A stretch of DNA of 64,000 nt from Immundisolibacter sp049322795 (GCA_049322795.1 JBMOQH010000008.1:1-64000), one strand, 5' to 3'; positions 15,539 through 24,297 are shown, counted from the stretch's first letter. Notes: generated from the sequence alone by a model not told the origin. Made by a program: numbers and translations.

Positions 15539-15940
15539 TCAATGCAGGCTGTGCGGGGCGGCCAGATGAAACGGCGCAATCGGGGCGTCGAACTCGGCTC
15601 CGTCGTCGGCCACCATCTGGTAGCTGCCGTGCATGAGGCCGGTCGGGGTGTCCAGCATGGTGCCGCTGGTGTAGGTGAACGATTCGCCGGGCGCCAGATG
15701 CGGGTGTTGGCCGATCACGCCCAGGCCGCGCACTTCCTGCGTGTTGTCCTCGGCGTCGGTGATGATCCAGTGCCGCGACACCAGGCGCGCCGGCACCGTG
15801 CCGCGGTTGGTGATGGTCACGGTGTAGGCAAACGCGTAGCGCCCGCGCGCCGGCTCCGACTGGTTGGCCAGATACTGCGTGCGCACCGCGACCGCGACGT
15901 CGTGCGGACGGGGTTCGCGTGGATCGTAGGGAGCGTTCAT
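15539..15940 (-). CDS. apaG: ApaG (Co2+/Mg2+ efflux-associated) protein
   Basis: This 133-residue FN3-like beta-sandwich protein has the ApaG segments FAYTVTITNRGTVPARLVSRHWIITDA, EVRGLGVIGQHPHLAPGESFTYTSG and MHGSYQMVADDGAEFDAPIAPF. The family is linked to metal or dinucleotide polyphosphate metabolism, but its activity is not settled. Here it heads the apaG-thiS-thiG-trmB operon. Its start at 15940 lies 45 bp from the divergent thyA start at 15986, so both promoters must lie in or near this short gap. Confidence 0.93.
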   Translation of the reverse strand: MNAPYDPREPRPHDVAVAVRTQYLANQSEPARGRYAFAYTVTITNRGTVPARLVSRHWIITDAEDNTQEVRGLGVIGQHPHLAPGESFTYTSGTMLDTPTGLMHGSYQMVADDGAEFDAPIAPFHLAAPHSLH

Positions 15941-15985
15941 GGCGGTTATTCTAGCGCCCTGCCCAACGCCCCCTCGCGCCACCCC

Positions 15986-16780
15986 ATGCAGCAATATCTC
16001 GATCTGATGCGCGCCGTTCTCGATCGCGGCACGCTCAAGCCCGACCGCACCGGCACCGGCACGCTGAGCCTGTTCGGCTGGCAGTCGCGCTACGACCTGC
16101 AGCACGGCTTTCCGCTGCTGACCACCAAGAAGCTGCACGTCAAATCCATCATCCACGAGCTGCTGTGGTTCCTGCGCGGCGACACCAACGTCGCCTACCT
16201 GCACGAGAACGGCGTCAGCATCTGGGACGAGTGGGCCGACGCAAACGGTGATCTCGGGCCGGTCTACGGCTACCAGTGGCGCTCCTGGCCGGACTACAGC
16301 GGCGGGCACATCGACCAGATTGCCGGCGTCGTCGAGCGCATCCGCCGCGATCCGGACTCCCGCCGCCTGCTGGTCAGCGCCTGGAACCCGGCGCAGGTAG
16401 ACGCCATGCGCCTGCCGCCGTGCCACGTGCTGTTCCAGTTTTACGTGGCGGACGGGCGCCTGTCGTGCCAGCTGTACCAGCGCAGCGCCGACATTTTCCT
16501 GGGCGTGCCGTTCAACATCGCTTCCTACGCGCTGCTGACGCACCTGGTGGCGCACGTCACCGGCCTCGCGCCGGGCGAGTTCGTGCACACGCTGGGCGAC
16601 GCACACCTGTACCTGAACCACCTCGAGCAGGCGCGCGAGCAGCTCACGCGCGCGCCGCGACCGCTGCCCCGGTTGCGCATCGACCGTACCGCGGGCTCGC
16701 TGTTCGACTTCCGCTACGAGGACTTCGTGCTCCTTGGCTACGATCCGCAGCCGGCCATCCGCGCCCCGGTGGCCGTGTGA
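15986..16780 (+). CDS. thyA: Thymidylate synthase
   Basis: This 264-residue enzyme converts dUMP to dTMP with methylene-tetrahydrofolate. The catalytic Cys146 in RLPPCHVLFQFY is present, as are the phosphate-binding arginines (RTGTGT and SRRLLVSAWNP) and the FNIASYALLTH and GDAHLYLNHLEQ signatures. It has exactly the length of the E. coli enzyme. Its TGA overlaps the GTG start of folA by two bases (GTGA), coupling the two enzymes of the thymidylate cycle. Confidence 0.98.
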   Translation: MQQYLDLMRAVLDRGTLKPDRTGTGTLSLFGWQSRYDLQHGFPLLTTKKLHVKSIIHELLWFLRGDTNVAYLHENGVSIWDEWADANGDLGPVYGYQWRSWPDYSGGHIDQIAGVVERIRRDPDSRRLLVSAWNPAQVDAMRLPPCHVLFQFYVADGRLSCQLYQRSADIFLGVPFNIASYALLTHLVAHVTGLAPGEFVHTLGDAHLYLNHLEQAREQLTRAPRPLPRLRIDRTAGSLFDFRYEDFVLLGYDPQPAIRAPVAV

Positions 16781-17274
16781 CGGCACCGGTCGAGGTCGTG
16801 CTGGTGGTGGCGGTGGCGCGCGGCGGGGTGATCGGCCGCGATGGCACGCTGCCCTGGCACCTGCCGGCGGACCTGGCGCACTTCAAACGTCTCACGCTCG
16901 GCCATGCCGTCATCATGGGCCGGGCGACTTTCGAGTCCATCGGCAAGCCGCTGCCGCAGCGACTGAACATCGTGCTGAGTCGCCAGCCGGACTTCGCCCC
17001 GCCGGGTGCGCGCGTGGTGGCGAGCCTCGCCGAGGCCTACGCCCTCGCCACCGCGCACGGCGGACCGGCGATGGTGATCGGCGGCGCCAAGGTCTACGGG
17101 CAGGCGCTACCCGACGCACAGCGCGTCGAACTCACGCAAGTCCACGCGGACGTGGCGGGTGACACGCATTTCCCGCCACTCGGGCCCGATTGGCGGGAAG
17201 TGGGGCGGGAGGATCACACGGCTGATGCGCGCAATGCGCACGCCTACAGCTTCGTCAGCTACCGGCGCGCCTGA
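16777..17274 (+). CDS. folA: Dihydrofolate reductase
   Basis: This 165-residue enzyme regenerates tetrahydrofolate with NADPH after the ThyA reaction. VAVARGGVIGRDGTLPWHLPADLAHFKRLT holds the substrate site with the catalytic acidic residue. HAVIMGRATFESIGKPLPQRLNIVLSR binds NADPH, and GGAKVYGQAL is the GG-x-x-(L/I)Y motif. The start is the GTG at 16777 inside the thyA stop. No ATG is available upstream of the conserved sequence, so the coupled GTG is well supported. Confidence 0.96.
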   Translation: MTAPVEVVLVVAVARGGVIGRDGTLPWHLPADLAHFKRLTLGHAVIMGRATFESIGKPLPQRLNIVLSRQPDFAPPGARVVASLAEAYALATAHGGPAMVIGGAKVYGQALPDAQRVELTQVHADVAGDTHFPPLGPDWREVGREDHTADARNAHAYSFVSYRRA

Positions 17275-17315
17275 GACAAGAAATCAGCTGCGCCCGGCGC
17301 CGACTGCGCAAGCCC

Positions 17316-18110
17316 TCAAAACGACAGCACTCCCAGCATGCGCAGCCCGGCGAGCGCCAGAAACACCGCAAACACGCGCTTGAGCGTTGGCACCGGCAGG
17401 CTGTGCGCCAGGCGCGCCCCAAGCGGCGCCGTCGCCACCGCCGCGGCGGCGACTCCGACGAAGGCCGGCAGATACAGGTAACCGAAGGCGCCCGCCGGCA
17501 GGCCGGTGTGGTCGCGCCCGTTCCACAGGAACGCCGCCGCGCCGACCACGCCCAGCACCAGCCCGCAGGCGGATGAGGTCGCCACCGCGCGGCGCATATC
17601 CACCCGGCAGTAATTCAGGAACGGCACCGTCAGCGAGCCGCCGCCGATGCCGAGCAGCGTCGACGCCGTCCCGATCACGCTCCCGGTTGCGAAAAGACCC
17701 GCCCGGCCCGGCAAGGGCCGGCGGCCGGGCGCGGTGGCATTGAAGAAGATCTGCACCGCGACGCCAACCACGAACACGCCAAACACCTTCGCCAGCAGCG
17801 CGCTCGGCAGCTTGTCGGCCAGCCAGCCGCCGAGCAACGCGCCTGGCAGCAGCCCCGGCAGCAGCAGGCGTACCAGCTCACCGTCCACCGCGCCGCGCTT
17901 GTAGTGCGCCCAAGTGGACGACATCGAGGTCGGCACGATCACCGCGAGCGAGGTGCCGATCGCCAGGTGCATCAGCACCGCCGGCGGGATGTTCAGCAGC
18001 GGGAACACCAGCGCGAGCGCCGGCACAATGACCACGCCGCCGCCGAGGCCCAACATGCCGGCGACCAGGCCGGCCAGCGCGCCGACGGCGAGGTAAGCAA
18101 GCAGGATCAC
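17316..18110 (-). CDS. TauE/SafE family sulfite/anion exporter-like permease
   Basis: This 264-residue protein has about eight membrane segments and the twin repeat of the TauE/SafE family: GLVAGMLGLGGGVVIVPAL near the N-terminus and ASTLLGIGGGSLTVPFLNY in the middle. These proteins move small anions such as sulfite, sulfoacetate or organic acids; the substrate here is unknown. The start is the GTG at 18110. It follows the Sel1 protein gene on the same strand by 47 bp. Confidence 0.88.
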   Translation of the reverse strand: MILLAYLAVGALAGLVAGMLGLGGGVVIVPALALVFPLLNIPPAVLMHLAIGTSLAVIVPTSMSSTWAHYKRGAVDGELVRLLLPGLLPGALLGGWLADKLPSALLAKVFGVFVVGVAVQIFFNATAPGRRPLPGRAGLFATGSVIGTASTLLGIGGGSLTVPFLNYCRVDMRRAVATSSACGLVLGVVGAAAFLWNGRDHTGLPAGAFGYLYLPAFVGVAAAAVATAPLGARLAHSLPVPTLKRVFAVFLALAGLRMLGVLSF

Positions 18111-18157
18111 GCCGTCAGGTCACGGCGCGCGGCGGTCGACCTGGCCGGCAATTGGCG

Positions 18158-18721
18158 TCAGAGGCTGGTCTGCGCCGGCTGGGTGCGCGCCGCGAGCTTT
18201 TGCAGCATCTCGGCCGCGCGTCCACTGCCGGCAGCGGCAGCCTTCTTCAGCAGGCGCTCGCCTTCGGCCAGGTCCCGGTTGACCCCGGCGCCTTCCACGT
18301 AAAGCCCGCCGAGCTCCGCCCAGGCTTCCGCGTTGCCGAGATCGCCCGCCTTGCGCAGCCAATCCACGGCCGCCTTGTCGTCGCGCGTCACGCCCAGGCC
18401 GGAGGTCAGCATGGTGGCAATTTCCACCATCGCCTGCGCGTTGCCGGCACGGGCCTGCGTTTCCCAGTGCCCGTAAGCGCGCTTGAACCACAGCGTCGCC
18501 TGCGTCGGGTCCATCGGCACGCCATGCCCGTACATGTAGAACGTGCCCATGAAGTATTCGGCTTCTATGTTGCCTTGGTCGGCGAGCGGTTCGATCAGGC
18601 GCACGGCGGTGTTGAAATCATGCTTCTCGAACGCGGCGATGCCGTCCTCGAGATCACCGGCCTGCGCGCCGAGTGTGCCGAGGGCCAAGGTCACGATCAG
18701 CAGTCGAGCCAATTTCTGCAC
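18158..18721 (-). CDS. Exported Sel1-repeat protein
   Basis: This 187-residue protein has a signal peptide (MQKLARLLIVTLALGTLGAQA, residues 1-21) and Sel1-like repeats of about 36 residues with the A-x-x-x-G-x-x-Y pattern: AEYFMGTFYMYGHGVPMDPTQATLWFKRAY, AMVEIATMLTSGLGVTRDDKAAVDWLRKA and AWAELGGLYVEGAGVNRDLAEGERLLKKA. It is likely a periplasmic or outer-membrane-associated scaffold. The GTG at 18721 is chosen because GAGGAGG lies upstream at the right distance and a signal peptide follows. Confidence 0.85.
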   Translation of the reverse strand: MQKLARLLIVTLALGTLGAQAGDLEDGIAAFEKHDFNTAVRLIEPLADQGNIEAEYFMGTFYMYGHGVPMDPTQATLWFKRAYGHWETQARAGNAQAMVEIATMLTSGLGVTRDDKAAVDWLRKAGDLGNAEAWAELGGLYVEGAGVNRDLAEGERLLKKAAAAGSGRAAEMLQKLAARTQPAQTSL

Positions 18722-18755
18722 GGTGAGATCCTCCTCGCAAAGACACCCCGGCGTG

Positions 18756-18783
18756 TTGGCCGGCGCGGGGCGCATGGTACACT
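18756..18783 (+). promoter_or_regulatory. Possible promoter of the tRNA-Ala gene
   Basis: TTGGCC (18756-18761), a 16-nt spacer and TACACT (18778-18783) give a moderate sigma-70 match about 67 bp before the tRNA. The -35 box matches three of six positions and the -10 four of six, so the assignment is tentative. Confidence 0.35.
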
Positions 18784-18850
18784 GCGCGCCCCCAAAACCG
18801 GCGCCAGCGGCCACTGTCCGCACCGACGGCGTTTTGGGCACAAGCATCAT

Positions 18851-18926
<76 letters not shown>

Positions 18927-18934
18927 CGATCCAG

Positions 18935-18962
18935 AAAGCCAGGCTTCTCCCCTGGCTTTTTT
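18935..18962 (+). terminator. Intrinsic terminator of the tRNA-Ala transcript
   Basis: AAAGCCAGG (18935-18943) pairs with CCTGGCTTT (18951-18959) around the loop CTTCTCC, followed by a T run to 18962. Confidence 0.85.
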
Positions 18963-19141
18963 CTTGCCCGAAGCGCGCGTTTTGGCGTGCTTGCGCGGCG
19001 TGATATGGCGCCCGCGCCGCGGAGTGAGCCGGTGCCGTTCAACCGGTAGCCGCCTTCGTCCACCCCTGTTTCATCTGCGCAGACCGCTGCCTGTGCAGCC
19101 GGATGCGCCGGAATTCGACGTCTGGCTGCGTCAACCCGGTA

Positions 19142-19157
19142 GAGTTCGAGCGAACTC
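19142..19157. promoter_or_regulatory. Perfect palindrome upstream of the SIR2 gene
   Basis: GAGTTCG-AG-CGAACTC is a perfect 7-bp inverted repeat 50 bp before the SIR2 start. It could be an operator. I see no partner site and no clear promoter in the 245 bases between the tRNA terminator and the gene, which otherwise hold nothing recognisable. Confidence 0.3.
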
Positions 19158-19207
19158 CATAAGCTTAGGCCCGAGTTCATCAAACCGGCAGCAGCTCAGG
19201 GCGAGTA

Positions 19208-19975
19208 GTGCAGTTCATTCCCAATGGCCCGGACATCCCCGACGCACTCGTGCAAGCGCACGAGGAAGGCCGCATGGTGCTCTTCTGCGGGGCCGGTATC
19301 GCGTACCCGGCCGGTCTGCCGGACTTCAAGGGCTTGGTGGACGAGATCTACCGACTTAGCGGGACCACGTGCACGGAGATCGAGCACGAGGCTTACGAGG
19401 CCGGGCGGTACGACGCTACATTGGACCAGCTGGAGCACCGCCTGCCTGGTCAACGCCTTGCCATGCGCCGGGCGCTGGCAGAGGCTCTACACCCCAAGCC
19501 GCGCCGCAGGGGAGCTACCGAAACGCATGCCGCGCTGCTGCGTTTGGCGCGCGATCGGAAGGGCGCGCTGCGGCTGGTCACCACCAACTTCGACCGCGTC
19601 TTTCACGCCGCGGCCAAACGCTCCGGGCAGCGGTTCCAAGCCTATGCCGCGCCGATGTTGCCGATTCCCAAGAACAGCCGCTGGAATGGGCTGGTCTATC
19701 TGCACGGCCTGCTGCCCGACAAGGCGGACGACACGGCCTTGAATCGGCTGGTGGTGACCAGCGGAGATTTCGGGCTCGCCTACCTTATCGAGCGCTGGGC
19801 AGCGCGCTTCGTGAGCGAGCTTTTCCGCAATTATGTGGTGTGCTTCGTCGGCTACAGCATCAACGACCCGGTGCTGCGCTACATGATGGATGCGTTGGCG
19901 GCCGACCGCAGGCAGGGCGAAGTCACCGCAGGCCTGGGCGCTCGCCGGCTGCGAGCCCGGGCAGGAAGCAGATAA
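19208..19975 (+). CDS. SIR2-domain defence protein, N-terminal part (frameshifted)
   Basis: This frame encodes a SIR2-like NAD-binding domain: FCGAGIAYPAGLPDF (27-40), TTNFD (125-129, with the catalytic-type Asn127), YLHG (164-167, His166) and CFVGYSINDPVLRYMMDAL (212-230). Such domains in phage-defence proteins (DSR, Thoeris ThsA, SIR2-Argonaute) degrade NAD during infection. From about residue 240 the sequence becomes arginine-rich nonsense (TAGLGARRLRARAGSR) before a stop. The natural continuation, PQAWALAGCEPGQE, is in another frame, so this is the broken front of one long gene of about 1275 codons. The start is a GTG at 19208. Confidence 0.75.
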   Translation: MQFIPNGPDIPDALVQAHEEGRMVLFCGAGIAYPAGLPDFKGLVDEIYRLSGTTCTEIEHEAYEAGRYDATLDQLEHRLPGQRLAMRRALAEALHPKPRRRGATETHAALLRLARDRKGALRLVTTNFDRVFHAAAKRSGQRFQAYAAPMLPIPKNSRWNGLVYLHGLLPDKADDTALNRLVVTSGDFGLAYLIERWAARFVSELFRNYVVCFVGYSINDPVLRYMMDALAADRRQGEVTAGLGARRLRARAGSR

Positions 19976-22900
19976 GACCCGCGAGTGGAAAGCCAAGGGC
20001 GTCGCGCCGGTCCTGTACCCCGTGGCGGCGAACACGCCCAGCCATTCGGCGTTGCATCGGACTCTGCAGGCCTGGGCCGAGACCTACCGCGACGGTGTGA
20101 CGGGGAAGGAGCGCATCGTCGTCGCGCATGCGCTGGCAAGGCCATCAGCCAGCACACCGCAGGACAACTTCGTGGGCCGGATGCTGTGGGCCCTGTCGGA
20201 CCGGTCCGGTCTGCCGGCCAAGCGGTTTGCAGAGTTCAATCCGGTGCCGTCGCTGGACTGGCTGCTGGATGCATTCGCCGCAGACCGTTATGGGCACACC
20301 GACCTTGCCCGATTCGGTGTGCCGCCGCGTGATGACATCGACGCAGAGCTGCGGTTCAGCCTGATCCATCGCCCGATGCCGTATCCGCTCGCGCCACCGA
20401 TGGGCCTGGTCGCCGGTGGCGCCGCGGGCATGCAGTGGGACGACGTCATGTTCTATCTCGGGCGATGGTTGCTGCGGCACCTGAATGACCCGCGGTTGGT
20501 TCTCTGGATCGCGAAGCGTGGCGGTCAGCTGCACGATCCATGGATTCGGCAGATCGAGCACAGGTTGGACCAGCTCGCCCAACCAGAGCGCGACGGCAAG
20601 ACGTCCGAGCTCAAGGACATTCGCGCGGACGCCCCCAATGCCATCCCCGGGCCGCCGATGCGAACCCTGTGGCGCCTGCTGATCAGTGGGCAAGTGAAGG
20701 CGCCGTGGCGCAAATCCGATCTTTACGAGTGGCAGCGCCAGCTGAAGCAAGACGGCGTGACGACGACCCTGCGCCTGAAACTGCGCGAACTACTCTCACC
20801 CAAGCTGCGCTTGAGCGAGCGGTTCGCTTGGAGTGAGGAGCCCGAAAGCACTGACGAGCCCATGCACTTGGGGCAACTGGTGGACTGGGATCTGGTGCTG
20901 GCCGCCGATCATGTGCGCTCGGCCTTGCGCGATCTGGCTGATGCGCAGTGGCAAGCGGCCCTGCCAGCCCTGCTGGAGGACGTACAGCTACTGCTGCGCG
21001 ATGCTCTTGACCTCCTGCGCGAGCTGGGTAAGGCCGACGAGCGCCGCGACGGATCCTATTGGCATCTGCCCTCGATCAGCCCGCACTGGCAGAACCGGGG
21101 ATTCCGCGACTGGGTGTCGTTGATCGAGTTGCTGCGGGATGCGTGGTTGGCGGTGCGTAGCCTCGAAGGCGCTCGCGCGGCGCAGGTTGCGGCGGCCTGG
21201 TTCGGACTGCCGTACCCGACGTTCAAGCGCCTCGCCCTGTTTGCCGCGAGCCAGGACGGATGCATTGCTCCTGAACAGTGGGTGGAGTGGTTGCTGGCCG
21301 ATGATGCTTGGTGGCTATGGACCGTCGATACGCAAAGAGAGGTGTCGCGGCTGCTGGTGCTGCAAGGGAGCCGGCTACCGCCGGCCGCACAGGAACGTCT
21401 GGAGTCGGCCATTCTTGCGGGGCCGCCGCGAGAGATGTACCGCAACGATCTTGAACCCGATCTGCTGCGGGACGTGGTCGCGGAGTCGGTCTGGCTGAAC
21501 TTGGCCAAGCTGAATGCATCCGGCCTGACCCTCGGGGTGGCCAGCGCGGCGCGGTTGCAAGAGCTGTCGGGCCTGCATCCGCACTGGCAGTTGGCTGCCA
21601 ACGAGCGCGAAGAGTTCTCGCATTGGATGAGCGGCACTGGCGATCCGGATTACGAGGAAAGCAGGGACGTACACATCGCCCCCCGCAGGCGGCGCGACCT
21701 CGTGCGGTGGCTCGTCAAGCCGCGGCCCGAACGGCACCCGTTCTACGAGGACACCTGGCGCGACGTCTGTCGCACGCGCTTCTTTCACAGCCTTTGCGCG
21801 CTGTGCGACCTGGCACGTCAGAACGTATGGCCTGCGGGGCGTTGGCGGGAGGCGCTGCAGGTCTGGAGCGAGGACGGTGGGGTGTTGCGGTCCTGGCGCT
21901 TTGCCGCGCCGCTGGTGCAGACCATGCCCGACACGGTCGTGCAGGAACTCGTGCATGGCGTCACATGGTGGTTGCAGGCCGCGTCAAAGTCGATTGATCG
22001 GCACGAGGGCATCCTGCTGCACCTGTGCCGGCGTGTCCTGGACTTGCCGCTGGACGACGACTCCGGGATCAGAAAGGGCAATGGCGAAGCACTTCAGCGT
22101 CCCGTCACCGAGGCCATCAACCACCCCATCGGCCACGTCACGCAGGCACTGATCAACCTCTGGTTCAGGCGCGAGCCCAACGACGGCGACGGGCTTCCCG
22201 CGGACATCGGCCCCTTGTTCGCCCAGCTGTGTGATGTGCGGGTCCGGCGGTTCCGGCATGGCCGGGTCCTGCTGGCTTCCCAATTGATCGCGCTCTTTCG
22301 TATTGACCGCCAGTGGACCGAACAGTGCCTGCTGCCCCGGTTCGACTGGGCGGCCGATCCGGTGGAAGCCACGGCCGCTTGGGAGGGCTTCCTCTGGTCG
22401 CCTCGCCTGTATCAGCCGCTGCTGCTTGCGTTCAAGCCGCAGTTCCTGGACACCGCGCGCCACTATGGCGAGTTGGGTGAACATGGCCAGCAGTTCGCCG
22501 CCTTCCTGACATACGCAGCGTTGGGGCCGGTCGACGGCTACGCGGCGGAGGAGTGGCGCGCTGCGCTCGCAGCGCTGCCCCAGGAGGGCTTGCAGGAATC
22601 AGCGCAGGCGTTGGCGCAGGCGCTCGAAGGGGCCGCTGATCAGCGGGAGGAGTACTGGAAGAACCGCATCAAGCCGTTCTGGCAGAACGTCTGGCCCAAG
22701 TCGCGCGATCTGGCCACGCCTGGCATCACCGAGTCCCTGGCCCGGCTGTGCATCGCAGCCGGCTCCCAGTTCCCGGCTGCCCTTGCCGCGGTCCTGGACT
22801 GGTTGCGACCCATCGAGTATCCGCATTACGTCATTCACCCCTTGCAGGAGTCAGGACTCTGTTTCCGTTTTCCGATCAAGGCTTTGCAACTGTTGGCGGC

Positions 22901-23036
22901 GGTCGTCAGCGATCAGCCTTGGGGCGCGCCCGAACTGGGGCAATGTCTGGATCTGATCGCGCAGTCGGACGCAAGCCTTGCCCAAGATTTGGACTATCAA
23001 CGTCTACGCGAGTACGCCAGGAGGCGGGGGGAGTGA
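19890..23036 (+). CDS. SIR2-domain defence protein, C-terminal part (frameshifted)
   Basis: This 1048-residue frame carries the rest of the SIR2 protein. The true junction is near 19918-19935, where GEV in the first frame continues as SPQAWALAGCEPGQEADKTREWKAKGVAPVLYPV, the end of a SIR2-type fold, in this frame. The nominal ATG at 19890 is therefore probably not a real start. The remaining 1000 residues are largely helical and rich in Trp, Leu and Arg, without an enzyme motif I recognise. They resemble the long sensor region of defence-associated sirtuins such as DSR1/DSR2 (inference). It could be a pseudogene, a sequencing error or a programmed shift. The stop at 23036 is 104 bp before the fic gene. 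Confidence 0.7.
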   Translation: MRWRPTAGRAKSPQAWALAGCEPGQEADKTREWKAKGVAPVLYPVAANTPSHSALHRTLQAWAETYRDGVTGKERIVVAHALARPSASTPQDNFVGRMLWALSDRSGLPAKRFAEFNPVPSLDWLLDAFAADRYGHTDLARFGVPPRDDIDAELRFSLIHRPMPYPLAPPMGLVAGGAAGMQWDDVMFYLGRWLLRHLNDPRLVLWIAKRGGQLHDPWIRQIEHRLDQLAQPERDGKTSELKDIRADAPNAIPGPPMRTLWRLLISGQVKAPWRKSDLYEWQRQLKQDGVTTTLRLKLRELLSPKLRLSERFAWSEEPESTDEPMHLGQLVDWDLVLAADHVRSALRDLADAQWQAALPALLEDVQLLLRDALDLLRELGKADERRDGSYWHLPSISPHWQNRGFRDWVSLIELLRDAWLAVRSLEGARAAQVAAAWFGLPYPTFKRLALFAASQDGCIAPEQWVEWLLADDAWWLWTVDTQREVSRLLVLQGSRLPPAAQERLESAILAGPPREMYRNDLEPDLLRDVVAESVWLNLAKLNASGLTLGVASAARLQELSGLHPHWQLAANEREEFSHWMSGTGDPDYEESRDVHIAPRRRRDLVRWLVKPRPERHPFYEDTWRDVCRTRFFHSLCALCDLARQNVWPAGRWREALQVWSEDGGVLRSWRFAAPLVQTMPDTVVQELVHGVTWWLQAASKSIDRHEGILLHLCRRVLDLPLDDDSGIRKGNGEALQRPVTEAINHPIGHVTQALINLWFRREPNDGDGLPADIGPLFAQLCDVRVRRFRHGRVLLASQLIALFRIDRQWTEQCLLPRFDWAADPVEATAAWEGFLWSPRLYQPLLLAFKPQFLDTARHYGELGEHGQQFAAFLTYAALGPVDGYAAEEWRAALAALPQEGLQESAQALAQALEGAADQREEYWKNRIKPFWQNVWPKSRDLATPGITESLARLCIAAGSQFPAALAAVLDWLRPIEYPHYVIHPLQESGLCFRFPIKALQLLAAVVSDQPWGAPELGQCLDLIAQSDASLAQDLDYQRLREYARRRGE

Positions 23037-23096
23037 GGGATCGGCGCCGCTGTTGCGGTGGTATGAAAGTCCAGTTTGATAATGGCGCTTAAAAAT

Positions 23097-23138
23097 AAAG
23101 CGTGCTTTAATTTAAAGCAATAAATCAAAGCACGCTTT
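23097..23138. promoter_or_regulatory. Palindromic operator array before fic
   Basis: Two copies of the palindrome AAAGCRYGCTTT (23097-23108, AAAGCGTGCTTT; 23127-23138, AAAGCACGCTTT) are inverted copies of each other, with centres 30 bp apart, three helical turns. Between them a further half-site makes TGCTTTAA-T-TTAAAGCA (23103-23119). The right-hand site ends 2 bp before the fic ATG, so bound protein would block both transcription and translation. The stretch is strikingly AT-rich for this genome. The obvious binder is the winged-helix C-terminus of the Fic protein itself. Confidence 0.6.
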
Positions 23139-23140
23139 CA

Positions 23141-24289
23141 ATGCCCCGAACCACCGGCACCTACGCCATCACGACCACGCTGGGCGAGTCGGTCCGCGCC
23201 TTCGTGCCGCGCCCGCTGCCCCCGGCAGACCCACCACTGGCACCGACCTGCTTCGTTGACCTTAACCGGCAGGCCGAACTGGCGCTGGCGCGCCTGGCCG
23301 GGGTGTCGGGTCTGGTCCCGTCGGTGGAATGGCTGCTCTACAGCGCCATCCGCAAGGAGGCGCTGCTCACCTCGCAGATCGAGGGCACTCAGGCCACGCT
23401 GACTGACCTGTTCGACGAGGAGGCGGGCCTGAAGGTCAGTAACACCGACGATGTCGCGGAGGTGACCAACTACCTGCGCGCCTTCCGCTGGGTGCAGGGG
23501 CAGTTGCGCGACCCGCAGGGCTTGCCGATCAGCGTTCGTCTGCTTTGCGAGGCGCATCGGCTGCTGCTCGATGGGGCGCGCGGCGCCGGCAAACAGCCCG
23601 GCGAACTGCGTCGTTCGCAGAACTGGATCGGCGGCACGCGCCCCGGAAACGCCGCCTTCGTGCCGCCGCCGCCGCAGGAAGTGGCCAATCTGCTGACGGA
23701 CCTGGAGCGCTTCATCCATGCTGCCGACTCCGACCTGCCGCCGCTGGTCAGGGTCGCCCTGATCCACGCCCAGTTCGAGTCCATTCACCCCTTCCTGGAT
23801 GGCAACGGGCGCATCGGGCGACTGCTGATCGCCGCGCTGATGGAGCACTGGGGGTTGTTGAGAGAGCCGCTGATGGTCTTGAGCGCTTACCTCAAGCAGC
23901 ACCAGGCCGAGTACTACCGGCGCTTGTCGGCCATTCGCGGCGATGGCGACTGGGAAAGCTGGGTGTCCTTATTCCTGGAAGGCGTGGCTGCGGCGTCCGC
24001 GGACGCCGAGCGCAGCATCATCGACGTGGCCACCCTGATCACGGCCGACCGCAAGCGACTGCTGGAGTCCTCCAAGGCGGGGCCGATCAGCTACCGCCTG
24101 TTCGAACTGCTGCCGATGATGCCGCGCTTCAGCGTCGAGCACGTCCGTCAGCGGCTGGAAACGACGTTTCCCACAGCCAGCGCCGCGGTCAGGCTGCTGG
24201 AAGATCTCGGCATTCTGGGCGAACTCACCGGGCAGAAGAAGAACCGGGTCTACAGCTACCAGGCCTATGTGGAACTGTTGTCCCGGTGA
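23141..24289 (+). CDS. Fic family protein with C-terminal winged helix
   Basis: This 382-residue protein has the Fic active-site motif HPFLDGNGRIGR (216-227), which transfers AMP or another nucleotide moiety to target hydroxyls. It also has an N-terminal inhibitory motif, T-x-x-x-E-G (77-82, TSQIEG), of class II Fic proteins that blocks ATP binding until relieved. The C-terminal 70 residues (FSVEHVRQRLETTF to the end) look like a winged helix with the Fic-associated QKKNRVYSYQAYVELL ending, so the protein probably binds the operator array before its gene. Targets are unknown. The gene ends 8 bp before the 100-N gap, and the last 119 bp of the gene are duplicated on the other side of it. Confidence 0.92.
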   Translation: MPRTTGTYAITTTLGESVRAFVPRPLPPADPPLAPTCFVDLNRQAELALARLAGVSGLVPSVEWLLYSAIRKEALLTSQIEGTQATLTDLFDEEAGLKVSNTDDVAEVTNYLRAFRWVQGQLRDPQGLPISVRLLCEAHRLLLDGARGAGKQPGELRRSQNWIGGTRPGNAAFVPPPPQEVANLLTDLERFIHAADSDLPPLVRVALIHAQFESIHPFLDGNGRIGRLLIAALMEHWGLLREPLMVLSAYLKQHQAEYYRRLSAIRGDGDWESWVSLFLEGVAAASADAERSIIDVATLITADRKRLLESSKAGPISYRLFELLPMMPRFSVEHVRQRLETTFPTASAAVRLLEDLGILGELTGQKKNRVYSYQAYVELLSR

Positions 24290-24297
24290 GGATGACC
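24171..24297 (+). repeat. 127-bp duplicate, left of the N gap
   Basis: This segment covers the end of the fic gene and 8 bp beyond it. It is repeated base for base at 24398-24524 after exactly 100 Ns. The simplest reading is that two contig ends overlap by 127 bp and were joined with a fixed-size gap instead of being merged. Confidence 0.9.
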
